A stretch of DNA of 34,737 bases from Pseudomonadota bacterium (GTDB lineage: Bacteria; Pseudomonadota; Gammaproteobacteria; Xanthomonadales; Xanthomonadaceae), in the NCBI GenBank assembly GCA_023390905.1, contig JAEWBY010000104.1, positions 1 to 34,737 of the forward strand. The letters are read 5' to 3'. The notes beneath the pieces are model-generated. The model saw nothing but the letters and a program-made list of their open reading frames with translations, was not told the origin of the DNA and did no database searches. Numbering within the stretch: position 1 is the first letter of the stretch; each line of letters opens with the position of its first letter. Below are positions 15,361-23,596 of the stretch, piece after piece. Made by a program: the position numbers and the translations under genes.

Positions 15361-17433
15361 ATGAAAGGTCTATCCAAACTTGGCTGGGCGGCGCTGGCCG
15401 TGCTCGGCGCATTCGCGCTCGGAACGGTGGCCTTGCGGCGCGGCGAGCACATCAATGCAATCTGGATCGTCACCGCGGCCGTTTCGATCTATCTGGTCGC
15501 CTATCGCTACTACGCGCTGTTCATCGCCAACCGCGTGATGCAACTGGACCCCACGCGCGCGACGCCGGCGGTGCTGCGCAACGATGGCCTGGACTATGTG
15601 CCGACCAACAAATACGTGCTGTTCGGCCATCACTTCGCCGCCATTGCCGGCGCCGGCCCGCTGGTCGGTCCGGTGCTGGCCGCGCAGATGGGCTATCTGC
15701 CCGGCATGCTCTGGCTGATCGTCGGCGTCGTGCTCGCCGGCGCGGTGCAGGATTTCATGGTGCTATTCATTTCGAGCCGTCGCGACGCGCGCTCGCTCGG
15801 TGATCTGGTGCGCGAGGAAATGGGACGCGTGCCCGGCACCATCGCACTGTTCGGTGCATTCCTCATCATGATCATCATCCTCGGCGTGCTGGCGATGGTG
15901 GTGGTCAACGCGCTGGCCGAAAGCCCATGGGGCATGTTCACCGTGGCCGCGACGATGCCGATCGCGATCCTGATGGGCGTCTACATGCGCTACATCCGCC
16001 CGGGCCGCATCGGCGAAATTTCCGTGGTGGGCCTGATCCTGCTGCTCGCCGCGATCTGGCTCGGCGGCAAGGTCGCGGCGGATCCCACCTGGGGCCCGGC
16101 CTTCACCTTCTCCAAGACATCGATCACCTGGATGATGATCGGCTACGGCTTCATCGCCTCGGTACTTCCGGTGTGGTTGCTGCTGGCGCCGCGCGATTAT
16201 CTGTCGACCTTCCTCAAGATCGGCACCATCGTCGCGCTCGCGATCGGCATCCTGATCGTCATGCCGGATCTCAAGATGCCAGCACTGACGCAGTACGCCA
16301 GCACCGGCACGGGCCCGGTGTGGACCGGTGGCATCTTCCCCTTCCTGTTCATCACCATCGCCTGCGGCGCGGTGTCCGGCTTCCATGCGCTGATTTCCTC
16401 CGGCACCACCCCGAAGCTGCTCGCCAGTGAACAGCACATGCCGTTCATCGGCTACGGCGGCATGCTGATGGAATCCTTCGTGGCGATCATGGCGCTGGTG
16501 GCCGCCTCGATCATCGAGCCGGGCGTCTACTTCGCGATGAACGTGTCGCCGGGCGTTGTCGGCAAGGATGTGGTCGACGTCGCGGCCAAGGTCAGCGAGT
16601 GGGGGTTCGCGGTCAGCCCCGACGTGCTCACCGCGACCGCGCGCGAGATCGGCGAGAAGACCATCCTGGATCGCGCCGGCGGCGCACCGACCCTGGCCGT
16701 CGGCATCGCCCAGATCATGCACAGCGTGCTGCCGGGCGAGAACACGATGGCGTTCTGGTACCACTTCGCGATCCTGTTCGAAGCGCTGTTCATCCTCACG
16801 GCGGTGGACGCGGGCACGCGCGCCGGGCGCTTCATGCTGCAGGATCTGCTGGGCAATTTCATTCCGGCGATGCGGCGTACCGAATCTTGGGCCGCCAACA
16901 TCATCGCCACCGCCGGCTGCGTGGCGTTGTGGGGCTACCTGCTGTACAGCGGCGTCACCGATCCGTTCGGCGGCATCAAGACACTGTGGCCGCTGTTCGG
17001 CATCTCCAACCAGATGCTCGCCGGCATCGCGCTGATGCTGGGCACGGTGGTGCTGTTCAAGCTCAAGCGGGATCGCTATGCGTGGGTGACCGCGATTCCG
17101 GCGGTGTGGCTATTGATCTGTACGGTCAGTGCGAGTCTGATCAAGATTTTCGACAGCAACCCGGCGCAGGGCTTCCTGGCGCAGGCTCAGAAGTTCCAGG
17201 CCGCGATCGCCAGCAACACGATCACCGCCCCGGCCAAGACGATGGAGGAAATGCACAAGATCGTCTTCAACGCCTACGTCAACACCACGCTGTCGGTGCT
17301 GTTCCTGTTCGTGGTGGTATCGGTGCTGATCTATTCCATCCGCACCATCATGGCGGCGCGCCGCAGCAGCGCGCGGACCGATCGGGAAACCCCGTACGTG
17401 CAGGTTGATCCGCAGCAACTGGCCAACCTGTGA
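15361..17433 (+). CDS. cstA: CstA-family carbon starvation / pyruvate or peptide carrier
   Basis: Large inner-membrane carrier of the CstA/BtsT family, 690 residues, with about 18 hydrophobic segments. E. coli BtsT imports pyruvate, and CstA is linked to peptide and pyruvate uptake in carbon starvation. The ATG at 15361 has AAGGGG upstream. Typical motifs are NKYVLFGHHFAAIAGAGPLVGPVLAAQMGY split across about 80-110, DFMVLFISSRRDARSLG, and ACGAVSGFHALISSGTTPK (about 338-356). The C-terminal domain has TAVDAGTRAGRFMLQD. It overlaps the following ybdD-like gene by one base (TGATG). The 99-bp leader holds several GGA motifs and a possible hairpin. Substrate cannot be settled from sequence; a BtsT-like or CstA-like role is equally open. 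Confidence 0.94.
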   Translation: MKGLSKLGWAALAVLGAFALGTVALRRGEHINAIWIVTAAVSIYLVAYRYYALFIANRVMQLDPTRATPAVLRNDGLDYVPTNKYVLFGHHFAAIAGAGPLVGPVLAAQMGYLPGMLWLIVGVVLAGAVQDFMVLFISSRRDARSLGDLVREEMGRVPGTIALFGAFLIMIIILGVLAMVVVNALAESPWGMFTVAATMPIAILMGVYMRYIRPGRIGEISVVGLILLLAAIWLGGKVAADPTWGPAFTFSKTSITWMMIGYGFIASVLPVWLLLAPRDYLSTFLKIGTIVALAIGILIVMPDLKMPALTQYASTGTGPVWTGGIFPFLFITIACGAVSGFHALISSGTTPKLLASEQHMPFIGYGGMLMESFVAIMALVAASIIEPGVYFAMNVSPGVVGKDVVDVAAKVSEWGFAVSPDVLTATAREIGEKTILDRAGGAPTLAVGIAQIMHSVLPGENTMAFWYHFAILFEALFILTAVDAGTRAGRFMLQDLLGNFIPAMRRTESWAANIIATAGCVALWGYLLYSGVTDPFGGIKTLWPLFGISNQMLAGIALMLGTVVLFKLKRDRYAWVTAIPAVWLLICTVSASLIKIFDSNPAQGFLAQAQKFQAAIASNTITAPAKTMEEMHKIVFNAYVNTTLSVLFLFVVVSVLIYSIRTIMAARRSSARTDRETPYVQVDPQQLANL

Positions 17434-17657
17434 TGGGCACCGCGCTCGTCCCGATCAGCCACTACCAGATGCACCGGCGCGTCTGGCGCCGGCTGGTGCA
17501 GACGGCGCGCCTGTGCTGCGGCGTGCCGGATTACGACAACTACGTCCGCCACATGCTGGATAAGCACCCGGATCGCGAGGTCATGGACTACAAGACCTTC
17601 TTCCGCGAGCGGCAGGAAGCGCGCTACGGCGGCAGGAGCGGATTCCGCTGTTGTTGA
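17433..17657 (+). CDS. YbdD/YjiX-family (DUF466) small protein
   Basis: Small cytoplasmic partner of CstA/BtsT carriers, 74 residues. In E. coli ybdD and yjiX sit just behind cstA and btsT. The ATG at 17433 uses the last base of the cstA stop (TGATG). Family features are CCGVPDYDNYVRHMLDKHPD and the C-terminal FFRERQEARYGG block. It is followed by a strong bidirectional terminator. YbdD-type proteins are reported to be needed for carrier activity, which agrees with the coupled arrangement. Confidence 0.92.
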   Translation: MGTALVPISHYQMHRRVWRRLVQTARLCCGVPDYDNYVRHMLDKHPDREVMDYKTFFRERQEARYGGRSGFRCC

Positions 17658-17672
17658 GTCACCGGCCCATCG

Positions 17673-17713
17673 AAAAAAAAAAAGGCGAAGCCACGGCTTC
17701 GCCTTTTTTTTTT
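17673..17713. terminator. Bidirectional Rho-independent terminator
   Basis: An A-run (17673-17683), a 9-bp stem GGCGAAGCC / GGCTTCGCC (17684-17692 and 17695-17703) and a T-run (17704-17713) form a textbook terminator readable on both strands. It lies 16 bases after the ybdD-like gene and downstream of the convergent DUF819 gene. Confidence 0.92.
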
Positions 17714-17751
17714 CGCGATCTCTGGGCGGCATCGACCGGCCTCGGCCATCA

Positions 17752-17780
17752 GTCGCGACCGCATCCGGCAGGGTCGCGAC
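17752..17780. repeat. Paired GTCGCGAC palindromes (inverted repeat)
   Basis: GTCGCGACC (17752-17760) and GGTCGCGAC (17772-17780) are a perfect 9-bp inverted repeat. Each also contains the self-palindrome GTCGCGAC, and the two palindromes are spaced 21 bp apart. It lies about 70 bp beyond the DUF819 stop. It may be a terminator for that gene or a protein-binding site; sequence alone does not decide. Confidence 0.5.
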
Positions 17781-17849
17781 CGGAGCCCCCCTCTATGGAG
17801 ATCTGCACACGCGGGCAGATAATAATCCGAACGCATTGCTTGGCCGACG

Positions 17850-19103
17850 CTAGCCGGCCATCGCCCTCAGCGTGATGCCCACCACATAGGCCGCACCGGT
17901 TCCGGTCGCATAACCGAGCGTGCCGAGCAGTACGCCCACAGGCGCCAGCGCGGGATGGAACGCCGAGGCCAGCACCGGCGCCGAGGCCGGCCCGCCGATA
18001 TTGCTCTGCGAGCCGATGGCGAAATAGAAGAACGGCACCTTCAGCAGCTTGCCGACCAGCAACAGCAGCACGATGTGCACGGCAATCCACAACACGCCGA
18101 GCAGGAACAGCCATGGCCGCTGCAGCAGCGCCAGCAGATCCATCTGCATGCCGATGCAGGCGATCAGGAAGTACAGGAACATCGATCCCCACTTAGACGC
18201 GCCCGCGCCTTCCAGCGTGCGCATGCGGGTGAAGCTCAGCAGCAGGCCCACCAGCGTGGACAACAGCACCACCCACACGAACGGCTTGTCCAGGCTGACC
18301 GTCGGCGACCAGCCCACGTTGGCGGCGAACCACGCGGCCAGCGGCGAGGCCAGCGCGTGCGCGATGCCGACGGCACCGAACGCCACGCCCACCATGATCA
18401 TCAGATCCGCCAGGCTCGGGATGCGCGCATGCTGGGCCTGGTAGTGCGCGATGCGGTCACGCAGATCGTCGATCGCACGCGTGTCCGCGCCGGTATAGGC
18501 ATCAATCCTGGGCGCGCGTGCGGCCAGGAAGATCAGCACCGCCATCCACACATACCCCACGCCGACATCGATGACCGCGAACTGCCCGAACGTGGTCGCG
18601 TTGACCTCGAAGATTTCCTTCATCGCGAGCATGTTCGCGCCACCGCCGATCCAGCTGCCGGCCAGCGCCGCCATGCCGGCCCAGGTGTCGCCGGCGACCG
18701 TTTCCGGGTGGAACCACGCCATGAGCTGGAACGCCACTACCGCGCCGAGCATGATGCTGAGCACCGCGGCCACATACATCGCCAGCATCTTCCAGCCCAG
18801 GCCCAGGATGCCCTTCAGATCGATGCTCAGCGTCAGCAGCACCAGCGCGGCCGGCAGGAACACATCGCGCGCGATCGGGTTGTACAGCCGGGTGTTCTCG
18901 CCATCGATCAATCCGACCGTGTTGTAGATGCCCGGAATGAAATAGCACAGCAGCAGCGCCGGCACGAAACCGTAGAACTTCTTCAGATGGCGGTTTTCAC
19001 TGCTGGAAGTCCAGAAGATGACGCCAAGCGTGGCCGCGATCAATCCGAACACGACGATGTCGTTCTGGATCAACGCGGGCGCAGCAACAGGAGCAACAGC
19101 CAT
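17850..19103 (-). CDS. DUF819 family membrane protein (YjcL-like)
   Basis: Polytopic inner-membrane protein, 417 residues and about 10-12 spans, of the DUF819/YjcL family, which is transporter-like but without a firm substrate. The ATG at 19103 has GGGGA about 6 bases upstream. Typical features are LYNPIARDVFLPAALVLLTLSIDLKGI, AALAGSWIGGGANMLAMKEIF (about 145-166) and the near-C-terminal FYFAIGSQSNIGGPASAPVLA block. The two Gly/Asn-rich motifs in opposite halves suggest an inverted-repeat transporter fold. It is 134 bp downstream of the S9 peptidase on the same strand, with a repeat-rich spacer between, so a shared transcript is possible but not shown. Function unknown. Confidence 0.9.
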   Translation of the reverse strand: MAVAPVAAPALIQNDIVVFGLIAATLGVIFWTSSSENRHLKKFYGFVPALLLCYFIPGIYNTVGLIDGENTRLYNPIARDVFLPAALVLLTLSIDLKGILGLGWKMLAMYVAAVLSIMLGAVVAFQLMAWFHPETVAGDTWAGMAALAGSWIGGGANMLAMKEIFEVNATTFGQFAVIDVGVGYVWMAVLIFLAARAPRIDAYTGADTRAIDDLRDRIAHYQAQHARIPSLADLMIMVGVAFGAVGIAHALASPLAAWFAANVGWSPTVSLDKPFVWVVLLSTLVGLLLSFTRMRTLEGAGASKWGSMFLYFLIACIGMQMDLLALLQRPWLFLLGVLWIAVHIVLLLLVGKLLKVPFFYFAIGSQSNIGGPASAPVLASAFHPALAPVGVLLGTLGYATGTGAAYVVGITLRAMAG

Positions 19104-19120
19104 TCAAATCCCCATTGGTT

Positions 19121-19250
19121 GAAAAGACGGAAATCGGGAACCGGAAACCGGAAACCGGAAATGGGAAAGGCTGTTGTCGTCCCCTCCCAGAATTTTTCCG
19201 ATTTTCAGATTTCAGATTTCCGATTCCCGGCTACCAGTTACCGGCTCCCT
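19121..19250. repeat. ACCGGAA tandem repeat with inverted AT-richer copies
   Basis: Three exact head-to-tail ACCGGAA units occupy 19140-19160, preceded by AATCGGGAA and followed by ATGGGAAAGG. At 19190-19245 there are degenerate copies in the other orientation (TTTCCGATT, CAGATTTCAGATTTC, TTACCGGCT). The spacer could fold as a loose stem. Similar short GGGAATCGGG-type repeats are common between genes of Xanthomonas relatives (from memory). Confidence 0.6.
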
Positions 19251-21313
19251 TCCCCGATGTGCTGCTTCAGCCAGCCGTTGACCGTGTCATGCCACAACAC
19301 GCTGTTCTGCGGCTTGAGCACCCAGTGGTTTTCATCGGGGAAATACAGGAACTTCGAATCGATGCCCTTGCGCTGCATCGCGGTGAAGGCCGCCAGGCCC
19401 TGCTCGACCGGAATGCGGTAATCGAGCTGGCCGTGGATCACCAGCATCGGCACCTTCCAGTCCTTGACGTGGTTGACCGGATTGAATTTCTCGTAGTTGG
19501 CCGGCACGGCATACGGCGTGCCACCCTGTTCCCATTCGGTGAACCACAGTTCCTCGGTGGAGTAGCCCATCATGCGCTGATCGAACACGCCGTCATGATT
19601 GACCAGGCACTTCCACGGTTGATTCCAGTTGCCGGCGATCCAGTTGACCATGAAGCCGCCGTAGCTCGCACCCAGCGCGCACGCCCTGTCGCCATCAAGG
19701 AAGCTGTATTTCTGCTGCGCCGCGGCCCAGCCCTTCTTCAGATCCTCCAGCGGACGATCCCCCCAGTGCTGGCTGATGGCATCGGTGAACGCCTGGCCGT
19801 AACCGGTCGATCCGTGGAAGTCGATCATCACCACCGCATAGCCCTGGCCCGCGTAGGTCTGCGGATTCCAGCGGTAGCTCCAGCCATTGCCGAAGCTGCC
19901 CTGCGGACCACCATGAATCAGGAACGCGACCGGATAGGTCCGGCCTTCCTGGTAATTCCACGGCTTGACCACGTAGCCATGCACGGTCTCGTTGTTCCAG
20001 CCCTTGAAGCTGAACTGTTCGAAGTCGCCGAAAGCGACGTCCTTCAGCATGTCCTGCGCGCTTTCGGTGATGGCGCGCTCGGGTGCGCCGCCCAGCGAGG
20101 TGGTGAACAATTGATCACCGCTCTTGAGCGAATTGCGGGTGAAGGCCAGTGTGTCACCGGCGATCTCGAACGCGGAAATGCTGCCGTTTCCGATCAGCTT
20201 CTCCGCCTTGCCGCTGGCGATGTCGACGCGGAACAGCGGATGTTCGCCGAGATCCTGCGCGGTGGTGTAAATGCTCTTGCCATCGGGTGACAGCGTGATG
20301 CCGTCGGCGGAACGATCCCATGAGGCGGCAATCTCGCGTGGCGTGCCGCCGGCCGCGTCCATCGCCATCAGCGCGAAACGATCGGCTTCGAAGCCCGGAC
20401 GCTTCATCGCGCGGTAGTACAGCGTGCGGCCATCGGCACTGAATACCGGGCCGGTATCCCAGGCAGGGTTGGCCACGGTCAGGTTGACCGGCGTACCGCT
20501 GCCATCGGCATTGAAGCGGTAGAGATCGAAGTTGGTCGACCACGGTTCGCCGCGGTTCTGCACACGGATGCTGGCGACGACACGCGTCCCGTCAGGCGAC
20601 CAGGTGTATTCATCCGGGCCACCGAACGGCTTGGACGGTGCATCGCCGTCAATCTGATCGCTGAGCGAGGTCGCGCTGCTTACCGCCGCCGCGCCACTGG
20701 CCGGCAACGTGGCGACGAACAAGCGGCTGCGACGGCCATCGGCCCACGTATCCCAGTGGCGCACGAACAGATTGTCGAACAGCACGCCGGTGCTCTTCTT
20801 CGCGGCGGTGGCGTCGAGCTTTTTCTGCGTGCAGGCGAAATCGGCCTTGCAGTCGGCGAAGGTTTCGGCGCTGAACAACACGCGCGTGCCATCCGGCGAA
20901 AGCTTGTAGCTGCCGACATCCAGCGCGAAGCCGGTGAGCTGGCGCGGCTGGCCGCCGGCCGCCGGCATCGCGTAGAGCTGCTGGGTGCCGGACTTGCCGC
21001 TGAGGAAATAAATCGTCCTGCCATCGGGCGAGAACGCGGGCGAATTGACGTTCCAGCCTTCCGGCGTGAGGCGCTTCGGCGGCGCCATGTCGCGCGTGCG
21101 CAGATCGCGGATCCACAGACCGGTGCTGGCCTTGGTCAGCGCGCTGTCGATCTGCCGCCTGGCGAACACGACCTTGCCGCCGTCGGGCGACAGCACCGGC
21201 GAGGACACGCGATCCAGTGCAGCCAGATCGCGCACATCGAGGCCGCGTTGTGCGGCGATTGCCGGCAGCGTGGCGAGCAGGCAGAGCGGAAGTACGGCGA
21301 GGCGGAACATCAT
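19238..21313 (-). CDS. Secreted S9-family peptidase (dipeptidyl-peptidase 5-like)
   Basis: Prolyl-oligopeptidase-family serine peptidase, 691 residues, similar in length and layout to bacterial DPP5. It would release dipeptides from oligopeptide N-termini in the periplasm. The start ATG at 21313 (or 21310) follows GGAG. The signal peptide is MMFRLAVLPLCLLATLPAIA. The N-terminal beta-propeller (about 30-420) shows repeated blade motifs such as LSPDGGKVVFA, FSPDGRTIYFLSG, LSPDGTRVLFSA and WSPDGTRVV. The catalytic alpha/beta-hydrolase domain (about 440-691) has HGGPQGSFG (oxyanion region), GASYGGF with Ser550, and probable Asp631 (GQLDYRIP) and His663 (DENHWV). It lies between OPT and DUF819 genes on the same strand, in a peptide-uptake neighbourhood. 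Confidence 0.93.
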   Translation of the reverse strand: MMFRLAVLPLCLLATLPAIAAQRGLDVRDLAALDRVSSPVLSPDGGKVVFARRQIDSALTKASTGLWIRDLRTRDMAPPKRLTPEGWNVNSPAFSPDGRTIYFLSGKSGTQQLYAMPAAGGQPRQLTGFALDVGSYKLSPDGTRVLFSAETFADCKADFACTQKKLDATAAKKSTGVLFDNLFVRHWDTWADGRRSRLFVATLPASGAAAVSSATSLSDQIDGDAPSKPFGGPDEYTWSPDGTRVVASIRVQNRGEPWSTNFDLYRFNADGSGTPVNLTVANPAWDTGPVFSADGRTLYYRAMKRPGFEADRFALMAMDAAGGTPREIAASWDRSADGITLSPDGKSIYTTAQDLGEHPLFRVDIASGKAEKLIGNGSISAFEIAGDTLAFTRNSLKSGDQLFTTSLGGAPERAITESAQDMLKDVAFGDFEQFSFKGWNNETVHGYVVKPWNYQEGRTYPVAFLIHGGPQGSFGNGWSYRWNPQTYAGQGYAVVMIDFHGSTGYGQAFTDAISQHWGDRPLEDLKKGWAAAQQKYSFLDGDRACALGASYGGFMVNWIAGNWNQPWKCLVNHDGVFDQRMMGYSTEELWFTEWEQGGTPYAVPANYEKFNPVNHVKDWKVPMLVIHGQLDYRIPVEQGLAAFTAMQRKGIDSKFLYFPDENHWVLKPQNSVLWHDTVNGWLKQHIGEGSR

Positions 21314-21369
21314 CCGGGGATCTCCGGCAAACAGGAAAGTCCCCGATGTTAGGCGGTAACACTGGCCCG

Positions 21370-21399
21370 GCGCAAAGGCATGCGGTCATGCCCTTGCGC
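21370..21399 (-). terminator. Hairpin after the OPT transporter gene
   Basis: Arms GCGCAAAGGCATG (21370-21382) and CATGCCCTTGCGC (21387-21399) pair over 13 bp with one mismatch that is a G-U wobble in the transcript. The loop is 4 bases. It begins 12 bases after the OPT stop, with no T-tract. Confidence 0.6.
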
Positions 21400-21411
21400 T
21401 GCGGTGCGGCA

Positions 21412-23376
21412 TCAGCGCGCGGCGCTGTTGCCCTCGCCGCGCTTGCCGGTGCGATACAGCCACCAGCCGACGAACGCCAGCACCGCCAGGCCGATCCACT
21501 GCGCCCAGGCGCCGAAATTGAACGGCAGCGCCAGCACTTCGGCGTTCTGGGTGATGACGATCGGCAGCGCGATGCCGATGCCCATCAGCGCTTCGCCGGT
21601 GATGAGACCCGCGGCGAACAGCACGCCCGGGCGGTGGATGCGATCCTTGCCTTCCTCGTCGTCGGCGCGCACCTTGTGGAACCGCTCGACCAGGTGTGCG
21701 AGCAGGCCGCCGATGAAAATCGGCACCATCAGTTCCAGCGGCAGGTAGATGCCGATCGCGGCGGCCAGCACTGGCACGCGGAAACGCGAGCCGCGCGACT
21801 TGAGCCAATGATCCAGCGCGATCACGAGCGCACCGACGACCGCGCCGATGCCGATCATCGTCCACGGCAACTGGCCGCCGAACAGGCCCTTGGCCACCGA
21901 CGCCATCAGGTTGGCCTGCGGCGCGGGCAGCGTGCGCGAACCGATGCCATAGGCCTGCTGCAGCAGGTTCAGCACCGGCGCCATGATCAGCGCGCACGAG
22001 AATGCACCGATGGCGAGCATCAACTGCTGCTTCCACGGCGTGGCGCCCACCAGGTAGCCGGTCTTGAGATCCTGCAGGTTGTCGCCGCCGACCGCCGCCG
22101 CGCAGCACACGACCGCACCGATCATGATCGCGGCCACCGCGCCCAGTGGCGCATTGCCCACGCCGGCCGACACGCTGCCGTTTTCGCCGAGCAGGAACAG
22201 CAGCACGCCCGAGGCGAACAGGATTGTCGCGATGGTGATGCCGGAGACCGGATTGTTCGAGGAACCGACCAGACCGGCCAGATAGCCCGACACCGATACG
22301 AACAGGAAGCCCGCGACGATCATGATGATCGTCATCGGAATGCTGACGTGCCATTGGCCGACGATCGCCTGGTACAGGCCCAGCAGCGGCAGCACGAACA
22401 GCACCAGCGCGATCAGCATCCACTTCATCGGCAGATCGCGTTCGGTCTCGCTCACCACCGCCGCACCGGCGCTCTTGCGGGCGGCGGCGAAGCCGCTCTT
22501 GATGCCGGCGACCAGCGATTTGCGCAGCGAAAACAGCGTCCACACGCCGCCGACCAGCATCGCGCCGACGCCCAGATAGCGCACCTTCGCGCTCCAGATC
22601 GCGAACGCGGCGTCGGCGGCGCTTGCGCCGGCGATGCCCTGCGCAAGCGTAGGGTCGGTGTCGAGGAAGAACGCGTGATAGATGGGAATGGCGATGTGCC
22701 AGGACAGGATCGCGCCCGAGAGCACGACGATGCCGACGTTCAATCCGACGATGTAGCCCACGCCGAGCAGCGCCGGCGACAGCCCGGTGCCGAGATAACC
22801 GATCAGCTTGCCGTTGCCGAAATAGCCGGCGACCGCCCAGTTGTCCGGAATCAGGCGCAGCCCGCTGGCCGCGGCCAGCTTGACCACCGCGCCGATGGCG
22901 GCGGAAATGCCGAGGATCTTCAGGCCAGGCCCGGGATTCTCGCCGGCCTTGAGCACTTCGGCCGCGGCCTTGCCTTCGGGAAACGGCAGCGGCTCCTCGA
23001 CGATCATCGAGCGGCGCAGCGGCACGGAGAACAGTACGCCCAGCAGGCCGCCCAGACCGGCGATGCCGAGCACCCACCAGTACTTGAAGTCCGGCCAATA
23101 GCCCATCAGCACCAGCGCGGGAATGGTGAAGATGACGCCGGCCGCGATCGAGGAACCGGCCGAAGCGCCGGTCTGCACGATGTTGTTTTCGAGAATGGTG
23201 CCGCCGCCGAGCAGGCGCAGCACGCCCATCGACACCACGGCCGCGGGAATCGCGGTCGCCACGGTGAGGCCGGCGAACAGGCCCAGATAGGCATTGGCGG
23301 CGGAAAGCACCACCGCCAGCACGATGGCCAGCACGACGGCGCGGAAGGTCAACTGGGGCGTCGCAGCCTGATTCAT
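21412..23376 (-). CDS. OPT-family oligopeptide transporter
   Basis: Oligopeptide transporter family carrier, 654 residues and about 15-16 spans, probably importing short peptides or metal-chelate conjugates with protons. The ATG at 23376 (MNQAATPQLTFRAV) is chosen because the frame upstream is Arg-rich and not membrane-like. The Shine-Dalgarno is weak. Family features are SAANAYLGLFAGLTVATAIPAA split near 20-42, GGTILENNIVQTGASAG (about 57-73), VPLRRSMIVEEPLPFPEGKAAAEVL and VGGDNLQDLKTGYLVGATPW. The acidic loop VRADDEEGKDRIH precedes the last spans. It is divergent from the POT gene, with a 220-bp shared region holding a dyad. Confidence 0.93.
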   Translation of the reverse strand: MNQAATPQLTFRAVVLAIVLAVVLSAANAYLGLFAGLTVATAIPAAVVSMGVLRLLGGGTILENNIVQTGASAGSSIAAGVIFTIPALVLMGYWPDFKYWWVLGIAGLGGLLGVLFSVPLRRSMIVEEPLPFPEGKAAAEVLKAGENPGPGLKILGISAAIGAVVKLAAASGLRLIPDNWAVAGYFGNGKLIGYLGTGLSPALLGVGYIVGLNVGIVVLSGAILSWHIAIPIYHAFFLDTDPTLAQGIAGASAADAAFAIWSAKVRYLGVGAMLVGGVWTLFSLRKSLVAGIKSGFAAARKSAGAAVVSETERDLPMKWMLIALVLFVLPLLGLYQAIVGQWHVSIPMTIIMIVAGFLFVSVSGYLAGLVGSSNNPVSGITIATILFASGVLLFLLGENGSVSAGVGNAPLGAVAAIMIGAVVCCAAAVGGDNLQDLKTGYLVGATPWKQQLMLAIGAFSCALIMAPVLNLLQQAYGIGSRTLPAPQANLMASVAKGLFGGQLPWTMIGIGAVVGALVIALDHWLKSRGSRFRVPVLAAAIGIYLPLELMVPIFIGGLLAHLVERFHKVRADDEEGKDRIHRPGVLFAAGLITGEALMGIGIALPIVITQNAEVLALPFNFGAWAQWIGLAVLAFVGWWLYRTGKRGEGNSAAR

Positions 23377-23466
23377 TGCGCGGAGTCCGGAAAACGCGGA
23401 AGCCGGACACGCTATCGGGTGCGGGGCGGCAAGTCCAGAGCGCCGACCACGGGCCGCACTGTCCCG

Positions 23467-23491
23467 CCGGGGTTCGCGGAGCGGACCCCGG
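23467..23491. promoter_or_regulatory. Dyad in the divergent OPT-POT control region
   Basis: CCGGGGT (23467-23473) and ACCCCGG (23485-23491) form a perfect 7-bp inverted repeat with an 11-bp spacer. It sits midway between the two divergent peptide-transporter genes, suggesting a common operator. No regulator is identified. Confidence 0.35.
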
Positions 23492-23563
23492 GCCTGCAAC
23501 ATGCGGTCCCGATCCCTGTTCCCGCTGCAACGGCGTGCGCGCCGGACGCGAACCCGCCGCCCG

Positions 23564-23569
23564 TATACT
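23564..23569 (+). promoter_or_regulatory. Possible -10 element of the POT transporter gene
   Basis: TATACT lies 27 bases before the ATG at 23597, leaving a leader of about 20 bases. It matches the sigma-70 consensus at five of six bases. The -35 region is GC-rich and unconvincing, as with other promoters in this window. Confidence 0.45.
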
Positions 23570-23596
23570 CGCCCGGTTCTTTCCGCCGGCCCTTCC

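Noticed and set aside
19140..19160. ACCGGAA repeats considered as a CRISPR array
   Set aside because: The units are 7 bp, directly adjacent, and have no spacers; no cas genes are present.
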